Below are positions 45,548 to 54,752 of a stretch of 64,000 bases of DNA, in pieces. The notes under the pieces are model-generated. The model saw only the letters and a list, made by a program, of their open reading frames with translations. It was not told where the DNA came from and ran no database searches. Both the position numbers and the translations under genes were made by a program. Source of the stretch: Syntrophus aciditrophicus SB. GTDB lineage: Bacteria; Desulfobacterota; Syntrophia; Syntrophales; Syntrophaceae. The stretch is taken from assembly GCF_000013405.1 (NCBI RefSeq), contig NC_007759.1:1365001-1429000 (forward strand), in the 5' to 3' direction. Position 1 is the first letter of the stretch, and each line of letters opens with the position of its first letter.

Positions 45548-46861
45548 GGTTCATCCGGTTAATGAGTACCTTGGTATTGCATAAAATCACATGGACATGG
45601 CAAGAGCCCTGTTGTTTGAGACCAATCGAACAACAAAAGGAGGCTCCAGACCATGTCCACATCGGTTCTTTATCATGCTTTCAATCTGAAGGGTATTACT
45701 TATAGAGCAACACGCTTCACGGGTGACGTCATCGAATATTTTGCAGATGTGAAAGAAGAATACATTCGCTGTCCAAAGTGCGGGCAGCGTAAATTTACCT
45801 TTAAAGGACAGAAAACACGGAGTTTTCATCTGGGACCTATGGGGCGTAAGAGGTGTTTGCTTGTACTTTCCCTTCATCGAATAAAATGCAACACTTGCGA
45901 CACCCTTTGGTGGCCCGATCTGCCTTTTATGGTGGGGAAGCATAGATTTGCCCGATCCTTTGCTCTGATTGTTCTGGATCTGCTTCGATTCGGCACGATT
46001 CGCTGGGTTGCCGATTACCTCGGCGTGGGTTGGGATATGATCAAAGAGATTCATAAGTTGAAATTGCAGCGCCTCTATCGGAACATTCCTCTTCATAAAG
46101 TTCGGTATATCGGCATTGATGAATTCAGCATCCGGAAAGGCCATGAGTACATGACCACGGTGATGGATCTCTCCGAAGGACGAATCCTTTACGCCACTGA
46201 GGGAAAGGGCAAGGAGGGGATTTTACCCTTCCTGAAAAAACTTGCACGCAAGGGGAAAAAACTGCGAGCGGTTGCAATGGACATGGGAATTTCCTTCTTC
46301 TCCGCCGTCCGGGAAGCCCTTCCCAATATCGATGTCGTCTTCGACCGTTACCATATTATGGCTCTGATGAATCAAGGCATCGAAAACTTGCGCAGAAATC
46401 ATCAGAAAGAACTTGATGATATCGGGAAGCAAACCCTCAAGGGAAACCGCTTCCTCCTTTTGCGAAATTATGATTCCCTGAAGCCGGACCATAAGGAACG
46501 TCTCGATGCCCTGATGCAGGCCAATCAGCCTCTATTCGTCATGCATTCCATGAAAGAGCAACTCAGACTCTTCTGAGAAATACCGGAGTACGCCCAGGCT
46601 GTTACCTTCCTTGACACCTGGTGTAAGGACGCCATGCTGTCCGGAATCAAAGAACTCGTCAAAGTAGCCAAAACGCTCTCCGGATACAGGACTGCGATAC
46701 TCAATTATTTCAAACATCACATTACAAATGCCGCCCTTGAGGGCACAAACAACAAAATTAAAACTTTAAAAAGGCAGGCCTATGGATTCCGGGATATGGA
46801 ATACTTCAAACTCCGCCTCTATCACCTGCATACTCAGAGGTACTCATTAACCGGATGAACC
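45548..46861 (+). mobile_element. ISL3-family insertion sequence
   Basis: Both ends carry a perfect 24-bp inverted repeat starting GGTTCATCCGGTTAATGAGT (45548-45571, and complementary at 46838-46861). CAACTTTT flanks both sides (45540-45547 and 46862-46869), the 8-bp duplication expected of ISL3. The single transposase gene has an internal stop. The 24-bp identity and intact target duplication indicate a fairly recent insertion. Confidence 0.95.
45653..46858 (+). pseudogene. ISL3 transposase with internal TGA
   Basis: AAAAGGAGGCTCCAGACC precedes ATG 45653. The first part has a zinc-finger-like CPKCGQRKFTF and CNTCDTLWW, an HTH, and catalytic Asp residues in YIGIDEFSIRKGH and VAMDMGISFFSAV. 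TGA at 46574-46576 interrupts ...MKEQLRLF; the same frame continues EIPEYAQAVTFLDTWCKDAM to LEGTNNKIKTLKRQAYGFRD with the third catalytic residue and a stop at 46858. Homologues usually have Trp at this point, so TGG to TGA is the simplest cause. The product would lack the catalytic Glu. Confidence 0.9.
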
Positions 46862-46927
46862 CAACTTTTGACTGTTCCGAGTGGGAATTTTTTAAAATGA
46901 AAATAAGCCATCCAAAACTGGATAGGA

Positions 46928-49900
46928 ATGGAAAGAAAAAGGAGTCTTATATTGTCCAATATCAGCCGATCCTGTTTGATAAAAGTAACCAATGATGCCT
47001 TGATTATTGCCAATGATGGCCAGCCGTTTTCTCGGCGCGGCATTATTTCTATCTGCGCCTCGCATCTGGGTACTAAATATGACGATTCATCAAAACAGTT
47101 GGATGTCGTGGAGATAGATGGCGATCTGTTCAATTTCATTGATAAAGTACAGGATGTCGATCTGATAGAGGCTATCCAGGACCGCCAGATACAGACATAT
47201 AAAATCAACCCTGATCTTATTCCCGAGCATGAGCGAGGGGAAAGAGAAATCGGGCTGGATTATTCCGGACGTTTCATCTGGGAATTACTTCAGAACGCCG
47301 ATGATGCAATGGCGCCTTTGGATATGCCAACGTCTCAGCTAATTGGCGCCAAAGGGCTTGGCTTTAAATCCGTCATGGAAGTCACGACTGAGCCGGAAAT
47401 ACATTCCGGGCCATTTCATCTTCATTTTTCTTTGGATAAAACTCTGGTTTTACTTAAAAAGCATGGCTTTTCCGGAATTAAACAACCACCGGTTTTCCGT
47501 ATTCCATTTAAAAAAGAACCCGATGAAGGCATCAAAGAGCTATTGGAATGTTATGCGACAGTTTTACGTCTGCCATTCGCAAATCATAAGAGAGAACAGG
47601 TATGTCAATCACTGCGGGAGCTTGATGCACACGTGCTTTTGTTCTGCCAGCATATAGAGGAACTGCGGATCATTCTTGATGAAAATTTAAAACGGATATG
47701 GACAGCAAAGCGGGAAACCGATCGTCCTTTAACGGACTGCCGCATACGGATCATGTTTGAGAATGAGCCGGAAGCTGATTTCAGCTCGACCGAATACCAG
47801 CGCTGGGCAAAAACATGGAATGTTAAAGGTCAAAGCAAGCTTCACAGTGTATCTATTTGTCTTCCCCTCGATGAAAATCGCAAACCCATTCCAATGAAAT
47901 ATCAGCAGCCATTACATGTATTTTTTCCAACAGAAGAAGAACTGCCGTTCCGGAGCATTATTCATTCATCCTTTGATTTGTCACAGAACAGAAAATTGAT
48001 TAGAAAAAGCGACTCGGACGCTTTGATCCTGAAAGAGCTTTCCCTGATTCTAAAACGAATGATCAGCGAAGGAGTGCCTGTGTCAACAATATTGAAGGCT
48101 TTCGCGCCGGCCAGTTGCCATTTGCCGGATAAAGAAAGCTGGGCGGAACGAATTTGGCTGGCGTTTAAAGATATCCTCATGTCTGAAAACTTTTTGCCCG
48201 TTATTGGAGGACATGCTGCCAGCCCGTTGAAAAGCCATACATGGGAATTCAATATAGGAAATATTCTTTCTCCGACAGCCGACGAAGTGAAAATGGCAAA
48301 CCTCGTGATACCCGAAATTCAAGATGATGCACACTGCCTTGATGCTCTTAAAAATTTAGGGACAACGCCTTTGCCATTACTGGTTTATCAGAAGTTGATC
48401 CTAAATTGTCTCAATAACACACCGGACGAATGTGAAAAAATAGTTCAGAGCCTTTATCGGATCATTGTGACCAGCGGTAAACAATTATGGGGTGAACGGC
48501 TTGAAGCATGCCTGGATCATTACCGTAAGGCAGAATGCTGGTGGAATCATGAGGGCAGGGCCAGACCCCTGGAGGGGAATCTGACACTATATAAAGAACC
48601 TCCCAGACAAATGATTCCGGAATGGCTTCCCATAGACTACCTGAATGATGATTTTTATAGTTCTTTAGAATCGATATTGCAGAATCCGAACTCGCAAAAT
48701 GAAACATGGAATGATTTTCTTAAAGATTACCTGCATGAGAGCGGTCATGGTGACGTTCTTTATTACTCCCTTGTCCCTGAACTTGAAAACCACACGGATC
48801 AGACATGGTGGGAAAATCATGGTCCGGATGTTCTTGAATTTTATAGAAAGCTGGATTTAGAGGTTGAGGAAACTGACACTTTGATTTGGGAAGATGAAAA
48901 CAGGATTCGTCTCGGTTATGCCTTGCGCCTCCCAACCGACAAGGGATGGATGCCTGCCATTTGTTGTTATGCAGGGCTCGCATGGGGGGGGCCGGAAGAA
49001 TTTGATGCATTTTTCCAGAACACTTCTGATCGTGGGGTTTTAAGTCCCCCGGATTCATGGCCTTTACAGATAGAAGAAAGTGAGTTCGAATTATTCAGTA
49101 GAGACTTACAATATGCCGGCGTATCCTGGCAAATGAAATTGATCCGGTGGCGGGAAAAAGAAAAAAGGTGGCCGATTAGAAGAAATCCTGCGAGTGGTCA
49201 TTGGATCTCTGAATCCCCCTTTGGCAAGGCTGTCAATAAGGTGCAGTGGGATGAGTATTGGATCTCTTTAGAACCGCCTCCGTACGATGATAGAACTGAA
49301 TTTGACTGGAATACAACGGTCCATGAGCAATGGGCCATTGAATATTTCCCGGATGCTTTGCCGAAAAAGGCGATAGACCGGCTGAAAGTATTAAAATCGA
49401 TTTCGATACCCATCTCCGATTCATGTCTCGAATATAAATACTCCATGCAGGGAGGGCATTTCCACAATGGTCATATAGTGCAAAAACAGGGGCGCCTGCA
49501 GTCCTTTGCATCTTGGCAGCTGCATAATTATCCCTGGATGCCATGCCGATCAAACCTTTTTTATAAGGGTACAGCGGTGCCACCTGGGGAAGCATATATC
49601 CCTGAGAGGGAATTCACGGGATTCCTTCCGGAGATCGATATCAGCTTACCTCATGGACAGGAGGGCAGGGATTTACAGACTTACATGACACGAGTCTTGC
49701 GGGTGAAGGAAAAGTTACCGCCTTCGTCAGGTAAGGAATGGAAATATTGGGCAGAAACTTTACCTGAAAAAGCCCAAACTGAACCAGATATGGAAAAAAT
49801 TAAAACGGCAGCGCGAGGAATTTATAAGTCCCTTTTCAAACTTAACGAGAAACCTGCAGGACTGTCTGCAGGGATGAAAATACCATGCATATGGCGTGGT

Positions 49901-50560
49901 CGAGACAATCAACTTCGCTGTGAGCAGGAAACGCTTGGGTTTCAACTGTCAGGTGACATGTATTGGTTGGATAAGCCTTACTTTGCTGAGCCAATAACAA
50001 GAAAGTCTGTGCTCGAACACTACAGAATTTTCCTGCTTGAATTGGATGAGGGTCGAAAGGCTGAAGAGTGGCTGGGGATTGAGCCCTTATCATCTATTAT
50101 AACTATTGAGCCTTTATGTGGGCATAAAGACGACAGGATGACAGAGATCGTCCGCTCAAGATATAAGGAACGTTATAAGATATTAGGGGCGATTGATGAA
50201 AACATCGAACTGCCGGAACCTGATGAACTGAATTTATCAGTTGTAGAGTATATAAGACTGCCAGTCCTTGCTGAAGGAATCGTTATTGCTTCGCCGAGCG
50301 TATACTCCTGGAGAGAAGACGAAACAATAATGATCGATTCGAGGGATCCATGGCGGGGTCTGGGGCTTGCTCTCGACACTCCCAATGATAGAAGACGGTC
50401 TGATACATTTGAAAACTTGTTAAAAGCAGAAGAATGGTCAGAGGTGCTGGAACGAACTCGGGAGCGCGGCATCTCTGACGCTGTTTTAAGAGATATTATA
50501 GTGACTTCTACAGACCTTCAAGTTGATGAAGCGGCCACAGGGGATAAAGGTTCGTTTTAA
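46928..50560 (+). CDS. Large sacsin-like GHKL ATPase-domain protein
   Basis: The 1210-residue protein has ATPase motifs of the sacsin/Hsp90-like type at its N-terminus. NDG near residue 29 (LIIANDGQPFSRRGIISICA) is followed by an N-box-like ELLQNADDA (119-127) and a glycine loop GAKGLGFKSVME (140-151). The order is unusual: the NDG box normally lies after the N-box. The remaining 1000 residues are unrecognised, acidic and Trp-rich. There is no membrane segment. The start is weakly supported (AGGA one base away) and the N-terminus may be truncated. Such proteins are often linked to phage defence or protein quality control. Neighbours are an ISL3 copy and unrelated genes, so context gives no direct clue. 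Confidence 0.65.
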   Translation: MERKRSLILSNISRSCLIKVTNDALIIANDGQPFSRRGIISICASHLGTKYDDSSKQLDVVEIDGDLFNFIDKVQDVDLIEAIQDRQIQTYKINPDLIPEHERGEREIGLDYSGRFIWELLQNADDAMAPLDMPTSQLIGAKGLGFKSVMEVTTEPEIHSGPFHLHFSLDKTLVLLKKHGFSGIKQPPVFRIPFKKEPDEGIKELLECYATVLRLPFANHKREQVCQSLRELDAHVLLFCQHIEELRIILDENLKRIWTAKRETDRPLTDCRIRIMFENEPEADFSSTEYQRWAKTWNVKGQSKLHSVSICLPLDENRKPIPMKYQQPLHVFFPTEEELPFRSIIHSSFDLSQNRKLIRKSDSDALILKELSLILKRMISEGVPVSTILKAFAPASCHLPDKESWAERIWLAFKDILMSENFLPVIGGHAASPLKSHTWEFNIGNILSPTADEVKMANLVIPEIQDDAHCLDALKNLGTTPLPLLVYQKLILNCLNNTPDECEKIVQSLYRIIVTSGKQLWGERLEACLDHYRKAECWWNHEGRARPLEGNLTLYKEPPRQMIPEWLPIDYLNDDFYSSLESILQNPNSQNETWNDFLKDYLHESGHGDVLYYSLVPELENHTDQTWWENHGPDVLEFYRKLDLEVEETDTLIWEDENRIRLGYALRLPTDKGWMPAICCYAGLAWGGPEEFDAFFQNTSDRGVLSPPDSWPLQIEESEFELFSRDLQYAGVSWQMKLIRWREKEKRWPIRRNPASGHWISESPFGKAVNKVQWDEYWISLEPPPYDDRTEFDWNTTVHEQWAIEYFPDALPKKAIDRLKVLKSISIPISDSCLEYKYSMQGGHFHNGHIVQKQGRLQSFASWQLHNYPWMPCRSNLFYKGTAVPPGEAYIPEREFTGFLPEIDISLPHGQEGRDLQTYMTRVLRVKEKLPPSSGKEWKYWAETLPEKAQTEPDMEKIKTAARGIYKSLFKLNEKPAGLSAGMKIPCIWRGRDNQLRCEQETLGFQLSGDMYWLDKPYFAEPITRKSVLEHYRIFLLELDEGRKAEEWLGIEPLSSIITIEPLCGHKDDRMTEIVRSRYKERYKILGAIDENIELPEPDELNLSVVEYIRLPVLAEGIVIASPSVYSWREDETIMIDSRDPWRGLGLALDTPNDRRRSDTFENLLKAEEWSEVLERTRERGISDAVLRDIIVTSTDLQVDEAATGDKGSF

Positions 50561-50595
50561 ATTCTTCCGGACTTGCACCCTGAGTTAGATGCCCT

Positions 50596-50892
50596 TTACC
50601 TGTAACAGCCAAGCACGGGGAGACGGGAGGTGATTTGAAAACCCGATCGTTTCGCAGATTCGATGAAATCAATTCTGATCGGTTTGGCTTTTTCCAGGAG
50701 TTCCTTATCAATGATGAAGGGAATACCCTGTTCCGTTACAATCAAATCATCTCCCTTTGGCTCATCCAGAATCATGGCGAGATAAGGTGTGTTGCGCTGC
50801 GACTGCAAAAGAATTCTGATTTTGCCACCCTCCTGATTGTCTTCCAAAAATTGTTTTATTTTTTCAACAGCCTTTTCTGTGGCTTCTATCAT
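50596..50892 (-). CDS. HesB/IscA-like small protein lacking the usual first Cys
   Basis: The 98-residue product has the HesB-like layout: MIEATEKAVEKIKQFLED, then ILLQSQRNTPYLAMILDEPK, then VTEQGIPFIIDKELLEKAKP and IDFIESAKRSGFQITSRL. Related anaerobe proteins have a Cys or selenocysteine where this one reads QSQRNTPYLAM, and only one Cys remains, in the tail VLGCYR. It may therefore not carry an Fe-S cluster. It follows pdxJ by about 58 bp on the same strand. Confidence 0.7.
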   Translation of the reverse strand: MIEATEKAVEKIKQFLEDNQEGGKIRILLQSQRNTPYLAMILDEPKGDDLIVTEQGIPFIIDKELLEKAKPIRIDFIESAKRSGFQITSRLPVLGCYR

Positions 50893-50950
50893 GACTTTAT
50901 CCTCTTAGATTATGTTCACCTGCGCAGTCGCACCTTATCCTGAGATAGGG

Positions 50951-51691
50951 CTATTCCAATACTTCCAGCATTTCATCAACTGCCTTGAACAGGCCGACAG
51001 TTTCAGCCCTTTCAAATATTGAACGTCCGATTATGACATCGCCCAGTAACTTTGCATTTAAGACTGGCAAAACATTCTGGTAATTCAGACCATGTCCGGC
51101 ATTGAATTGTATTCCAATTTCTGCCGCACGGTTGGCGGCTCCATATATCCGAGCGATTTCTCGATCAATTACGGCTTTGTCAACGGCGTTACAATATGTC
51201 CCGGCATGGATCTCTACGAAATCAGCATCGCAGTCTTTCGAAAGTTCAACTGTTTCCGCGTCGGGGTCAACCAGGAGAGAAACCAGTATGTCTTGATCAT
51301 GAAAGAATTTAACTGTGTCTTTGACTTTTTGTCTGTATCGTCTGACGTCAAATCCGCCGCCTTCTTTGCTTTCATGCTTCTTTTCTGGGACAATTGTAAC
51401 CTGAGTCGGTTTAATTTCTTTTGCTATACCGATGATTTCATCGGAGAGCGGTATCTCAATGTTGAATTTTCCGCGGACCACGCCTTTTAAAGCTAAGACA
51501 TCCTTATCCTGTATATGACGCCTGTCTTTCCGAAGATGGACTGTAATGCCGTCACTGCCGGCATTTTCGCAGATGACCGCACCTTCAACGAGGTCAGGAT
51601 TATTGCCCCGTGCTTCACCCAACATTGCCAGATAATCGATCTTTACACTTAAAAAATTACGCTTGAAATAAAATACTCCTCCCATTGGCAT
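50951..51691 (-). CDS. pdxJ: Pyridoxine 5'-phosphate synthase PdxJ
   Basis: The frame contains the PdxJ sequence VKIDYLAMLGEARGNNPDLV, GSDGITVHLRKDRRHIQDKD, then VSLLVDPDAETVELSKDCDA, VEIHAGTYCN and the closing FNAGHGLNYQNVLPVLN and DVIIGRSIFERA. It condenses 3-amino-2-oxopropyl phosphate with deoxyxylulose 5-phosphate in vitamin B6 synthesis. The usual start just before VKIDYLAML has no ATG or GTG here, so a start at 51691 (AAAGGAG upstream) with a short extra N-terminus is chosen; other ATGs nearby are possible. Confidence 0.95.
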   Translation of the reverse strand: MPMGGVFYFKRNFLSVKIDYLAMLGEARGNNPDLVEGAVICENAGSDGITVHLRKDRRHIQDKDVLALKGVVRGKFNIEIPLSDEIIGIAKEIKPTQVTIVPEKKHESKEGGGFDVRRYRQKVKDTVKFFHDQDILVSLLVDPDAETVELSKDCDADFVEIHAGTYCNAVDKAVIDREIARIYGAANRAAEIGIQFNAGHGLNYQNVLPVLNAKLLGDVIIGRSIFERAETVGLFKAVDEMLEVLE

Positions 51692-51839
51692 GGATAGAGC
51701 TGCTCCTTTCTCCAATGGCTAAATTGTTACATGATCTGGAATCATTGATCAGATCCGAGTTCCGTTTTTTAATTCCTAATACTGGAACTCTTTCCTTACG
51801 TTGAACGTTCATTCTTTAGTGTCAGGCAATGTTTCATAA

Positions 51840-51855
51840 TGACAGAATATTGTCA
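51840..51855. promoter_or_regulatory. Palindromic operator-like site 1
   Basis: TGACAGAATATTGTCA has TGACA and TGTCA arms around a GAATAT core. It shares its arms and ATATTGTCA half with the palindrome about 180 bp downstream, so both may bind the same repressor or activator. Confidence 0.5.
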
Positions 51856-52016
51856 ATGATTAAGTCATGAAAGACACAATATTTGAGATACTGAATGCAT
51901 GAATTCCTCTTTCTTTTAAAAGACAATTCCAATTTGTCCATGGCGATTTTTTTGTAATCGTTATTATGTCATATATGGCCTAAAAAAATCGCATAAGTTC
52001 TTATATCGAAAGAGAC

Positions 52017-52036
52017 ATATGACAATATTGTCATAT
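52017..52036. promoter_or_regulatory. Palindromic operator-like site 2
   Basis: A perfect 20-bp palindrome with core TGACAATATTGTCA flanked by ATA and TAT. It lies 87 bp before the -35 box of the bam promoter. A dimeric regulator is the natural reading; its gene is not in the window. Confidence 0.6.
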
Positions 52037-52122
52037 TAATAATTAACCATTAATTGATATTACTATATATGTTAATATCAATATAAATAATTGAAAATAT
52101 ACATGATTTAAAAATTATTTAC

Positions 52123-52150
52123 TTGACAAAAAATCTGACAGTGCTATGAC
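52123..52150 (+). promoter_or_regulatory. Sigma-70-type promoter for bam-like operon
   Basis: TTGACA (52123-52128), a 16-base spacer and TATGAC (52145-52150) give a good -35 and moderate -10. The predicted start site near 52158 leaves a leader of about 30 nt to the ATG at 52190. Confidence 0.65.
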
Positions 52151-52189
52151 ACAGATACATTGTAACCATTTTTTAAAAGGGGTAAAATT

Positions 52190-54178
52190 ATGAGGTACGC
52201 AGAGACTGGATATGATTTAGAAATTGATTTATCGACGGGCAACATAGAGCGGGTTGAAAGAGATCCGAGTTTGACCGAAACCCTTCTGGGAGGACTGGGC
52301 ATATGCGTCAAGACCATGTGGGACCGGGTACCACCTGAAACCAAGGCGTTTGATCCGGAGAATCTACTGATATTCAGTGCCCCTCTTTTGGTTGGTACGC
52401 CGGCGATGAGCTGTAACCGTACTGCCGTGGTCACCCTTTCTCCTCAGACAAACCTGTTGGCCTATCCGATGATGGGAGGATTCTGGGCGGCGGAACTGAA
52501 GTATGCCGGATACGACAGGGTCATCTTTCGCGGCAAGTCTCCCAGGCTTGTTTACATCTGGATCCACAACGACAAGGTGGAAATCCGCGATGCCGAGCAT
52601 TTGAGAGGTAAAGGCGCCGTTGAGGTTCGGGAGCTTATCAGAGAGGAATTGAAAGAGCCGAACGCCGCTGTCTGCGCCATCGGTGCAGCCGGTGAGCACC
52701 GGAACTTCCTGGCTTCCATTGAACAGGGTCGGTCGAGCTCCAGCCGTCTCGGAGGAGGCGCCGTAATGGGAGACAAGAACATCAAGGCGATTGCCGTCCG
52801 GGGAACCAAGGACATTAACCTCGCCGATGGGGCAAAATTCTGGGCGCACATGAAGGATGTCATCGATTATATCAATTACCGGAACGCCAATCCCATTCCG
52901 GACGTCATGACAATTCTGTCAGGAATCGGGTCGCCGCAGGAGATGGTCCACACGGATGAAAAATGGCACACGGAAAACTTCATGTGGGGAAATGCCCGCA
53001 CCCGGAGAAGGGGGTTCTGGGACGAAAAAATCTCCGTGGAATGGCCGAAAACGCAATTGAGCGCAATCAAACGGCTGATCAGTTGCTTCAACTGTCCACA
53101 ACATTGCGGAGCCCTGATTTCCTTCCGGGATGTTCCCCGATTCAAGCAGAAGTGCTTCACGAAGATGACTTATTGCATGGGGGCCTATGTAGACGATCTG
53201 GCCTTCAACTTCAGTATCTCACAGAAGGCAACGGAGTACGGCCTGGACGGGTTTGGAACCCCTCAATGTCTGGCAATGGCTGTCGAGCTTAGAGAAGCGG
53301 GCATTCTGACTGAAGAGGACTTTGCCGGGACGGATGAATATCCACCCTGTCCGCCCGCTGAAGATAAAGAAGGAACGTTTTACTGGCTCCTTGACCGGTT
53401 CGCACTTCGGCAGGGAATCGGAGACATAATGGCCGACGGCACTTACTGGATGGGTAAAAGGATCGGCAAAGGCGCCGAGGTATACGCCCATAATACCATC
53501 AAGAAACATGAGCAGCTTCCTCTGAAGCTGGGAACGATTGATCCCATTTACTACCTCATGTATACAACCAACGAGAAAATCAGTATTACCCAGATTGAAG
53601 GGAACTGGCCCCAGGGTGCTTTCCCCACGATGGAGCAGAGGGAAAGATTCATCAAAGATTGGCCCCAGCTTCCTGACGATCATTTCAAGCAATATCTCCT
53701 TGACTGGGAACCGCGCGGTGAAAACTCGATACCCTATTACCCGAAACCTCATATGTGCTCTGAAATCGTGGACTGGATGGAGATGCTCCACAACATCGAC
53801 GACGCTACGGGATTCTGCTGCGGTATGTCGTCATTCTGCCTGAAGCCTCCGTACCATATACACAACATTCCGAAACTGGTGTCAGCGGCAACGGGGATGG
53901 ATCTCGATGAGGCAGGGATAAAGAAAATCGTCAACCGCAGCCGTAATCTGCACAGGGCTTTTAATTTGATGAGAGGTATGACCCGAGCGGATGAAGTGCC
54001 GCCTGAAGATCACTGGAAGCGGAGAGACCACGAGTACGAAGAAAAACTCCTCGATACCTATTACCTTTACAAGGGGTGGAATCTGGACGGTGTTCCGACC
54101 CGGGAGAGACTCGAGGAGCTGGATTTGGGTTATGTGGCAGACGAATTAGAAAAGAGAGGTATATTGAAAAATGGCTAA
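52190..54178 (+). CDS. bamB: BamB-like tungsten aldehyde-oxidoreductase-family subunit (class II benzoyl-CoA reductase type)
   Basis: The 662-residue protein belongs to the aldehyde:ferredoxin oxidoreductase family. It begins MRYAETGYDLEIDLSTGNIE, has the cofactor-site stretch MMGGFWAAELKYAGYDRVIF and the cluster motif CFNCPQHC (CxxCxxxC). The segments DEKWHTENFMWGNARTRR and YAHNTIKKHEQLPLKL strongly recall BamB, the catalytic subunit that reduces benzoyl-CoA to a dienoyl-CoA in obligate anaerobes. The following genes match bamC, D, E and F in order. A paralogue acting on another cyclic acyl-CoA is possible. It carries no signal peptide, so it is cytoplasmic. Confidence 0.85.
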   Translation: MRYAETGYDLEIDLSTGNIERVERDPSLTETLLGGLGICVKTMWDRVPPETKAFDPENLLIFSAPLLVGTPAMSCNRTAVVTLSPQTNLLAYPMMGGFWAAELKYAGYDRVIFRGKSPRLVYIWIHNDKVEIRDAEHLRGKGAVEVRELIREELKEPNAAVCAIGAAGEHRNFLASIEQGRSSSSRLGGGAVMGDKNIKAIAVRGTKDINLADGAKFWAHMKDVIDYINYRNANPIPDVMTILSGIGSPQEMVHTDEKWHTENFMWGNARTRRRGFWDEKISVEWPKTQLSAIKRLISCFNCPQHCGALISFRDVPRFKQKCFTKMTYCMGAYVDDLAFNFSISQKATEYGLDGFGTPQCLAMAVELREAGILTEEDFAGTDEYPPCPPAEDKEGTFYWLLDRFALRQGIGDIMADGTYWMGKRIGKGAEVYAHNTIKKHEQLPLKLGTIDPIYYLMYTTNEKISITQIEGNWPQGAFPTMEQRERFIKDWPQLPDDHFKQYLLDWEPRGENSIPYYPKPHMCSEIVDWMEMLHNIDDATGFCCGMSSFCLKPPYHIHNIPKLVSAATGMDLDEAGIKKIVNRSRNLHRAFNLMRGMTRADEVPPEDHWKRRDHEYEEKLLDTYYLYKGWNLDGVPTRERLEELDLGYVADELEKRGILKNG

Positions 54179-54728
54179 AGTTATGAAGACAGTCAAGTCA
54201 ATCAAGGTTGATGCAGATAAGTGCAGCGGATGCCGGGCATGCGAGATAGCCTGCTCCGCCTTCCATGCAACCCCGAAGTACAGCAGCATTAATCCGGCCA
54301 GAGCACGCATCCAGATTATTCGCTACCCCCTGAGGGACATCTGGATGCCTGTCTTCGCGGGAGAGTATACACCGGCCGAATGCATGGGCAGACCCTCTTA
54401 CGTGATTGACGGCAAAGAATATCCGGAATGTGACTTCTGTAGGGCTTCCTGTCCGGCAAGGAACCGATTCAAGGAACCCGATTCCCTTCTTCCGCTGAAG
54501 TGTGACATGTGTGAAAGCGACCCGCCGGAGAAAGAGCCGCTGTGTGTGCAGTGGTGCTTAGAGGACGTCCTGACTTACGAAGAGAGAGAAGAGGAAGTCG
54601 AAGAAGGTATTGAGATAGAGGACGTGGAGGCTGGATTGTTGGCCATGGTGGACAAATATGGACTGCAGAAGATTCTGGACACTGCCACCCGAATTTCACA
54701 GAATGTTGTAACCTTTGAATCGAAATAA
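54171..54728 (+). CDS. bamC: BamC-like ferredoxin-type electron transfer subunit
   Basis: The 185-residue protein begins eight bases inside bamB's end. It has three Cys-rich groups: CSGCRACEIACSAFH, CDFCRASCPARN, and CDMC...CVQWC near the middle. It is DMSO-reductase/AOR-type iron-sulfur partner-like, with a Glu-rich tail. It should pass electrons between BamB and the Hdr-like subunits. Translational overlap supports a tight complex. Confidence 0.85.
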   Translation: MAKVMKTVKSIKVDADKCSGCRACEIACSAFHATPKYSSINPARARIQIIRYPLRDIWMPVFAGEYTPAECMGRPSYVIDGKEYPECDFCRASCPARNRFKEPDSLLPLKCDMCESDPPEKEPLCVQWCLEDVLTYEEREEEVEEGIEIEDVEAGLLAMVDKYGLQKILDTATRISQNVVTFESK

Positions 54729-54752
54729 AAAAAGGAAAAAGGAAGGAAACCG

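Larger units (their letters stand above)
51692..52189 (+). promoter_or_regulatory. Regulatory region of the bam-like operon
   Basis: About 500 bp between pdxJ and bamB without a gene. It is very AT-rich. Within it are two related palindromes (51840-51855 and 52017-52036) and a promoter match (52123-52150), given separately. AAAAGGGG before ATG 52190 is the ribosome site. Confidence 0.65.

Noticed and set aside
46574-46576. Selenocysteine reading of the TGA in the ISL3 transposase
   Set aside because: Homologues have Trp at this site, not Cys, and no clear hairpin follows within the expected distance.
46834-47208. 124-residue - strand frame
   Set aside because: Lies across the ISL3 end and the start of the sacsin-like gene; antisense shadow.
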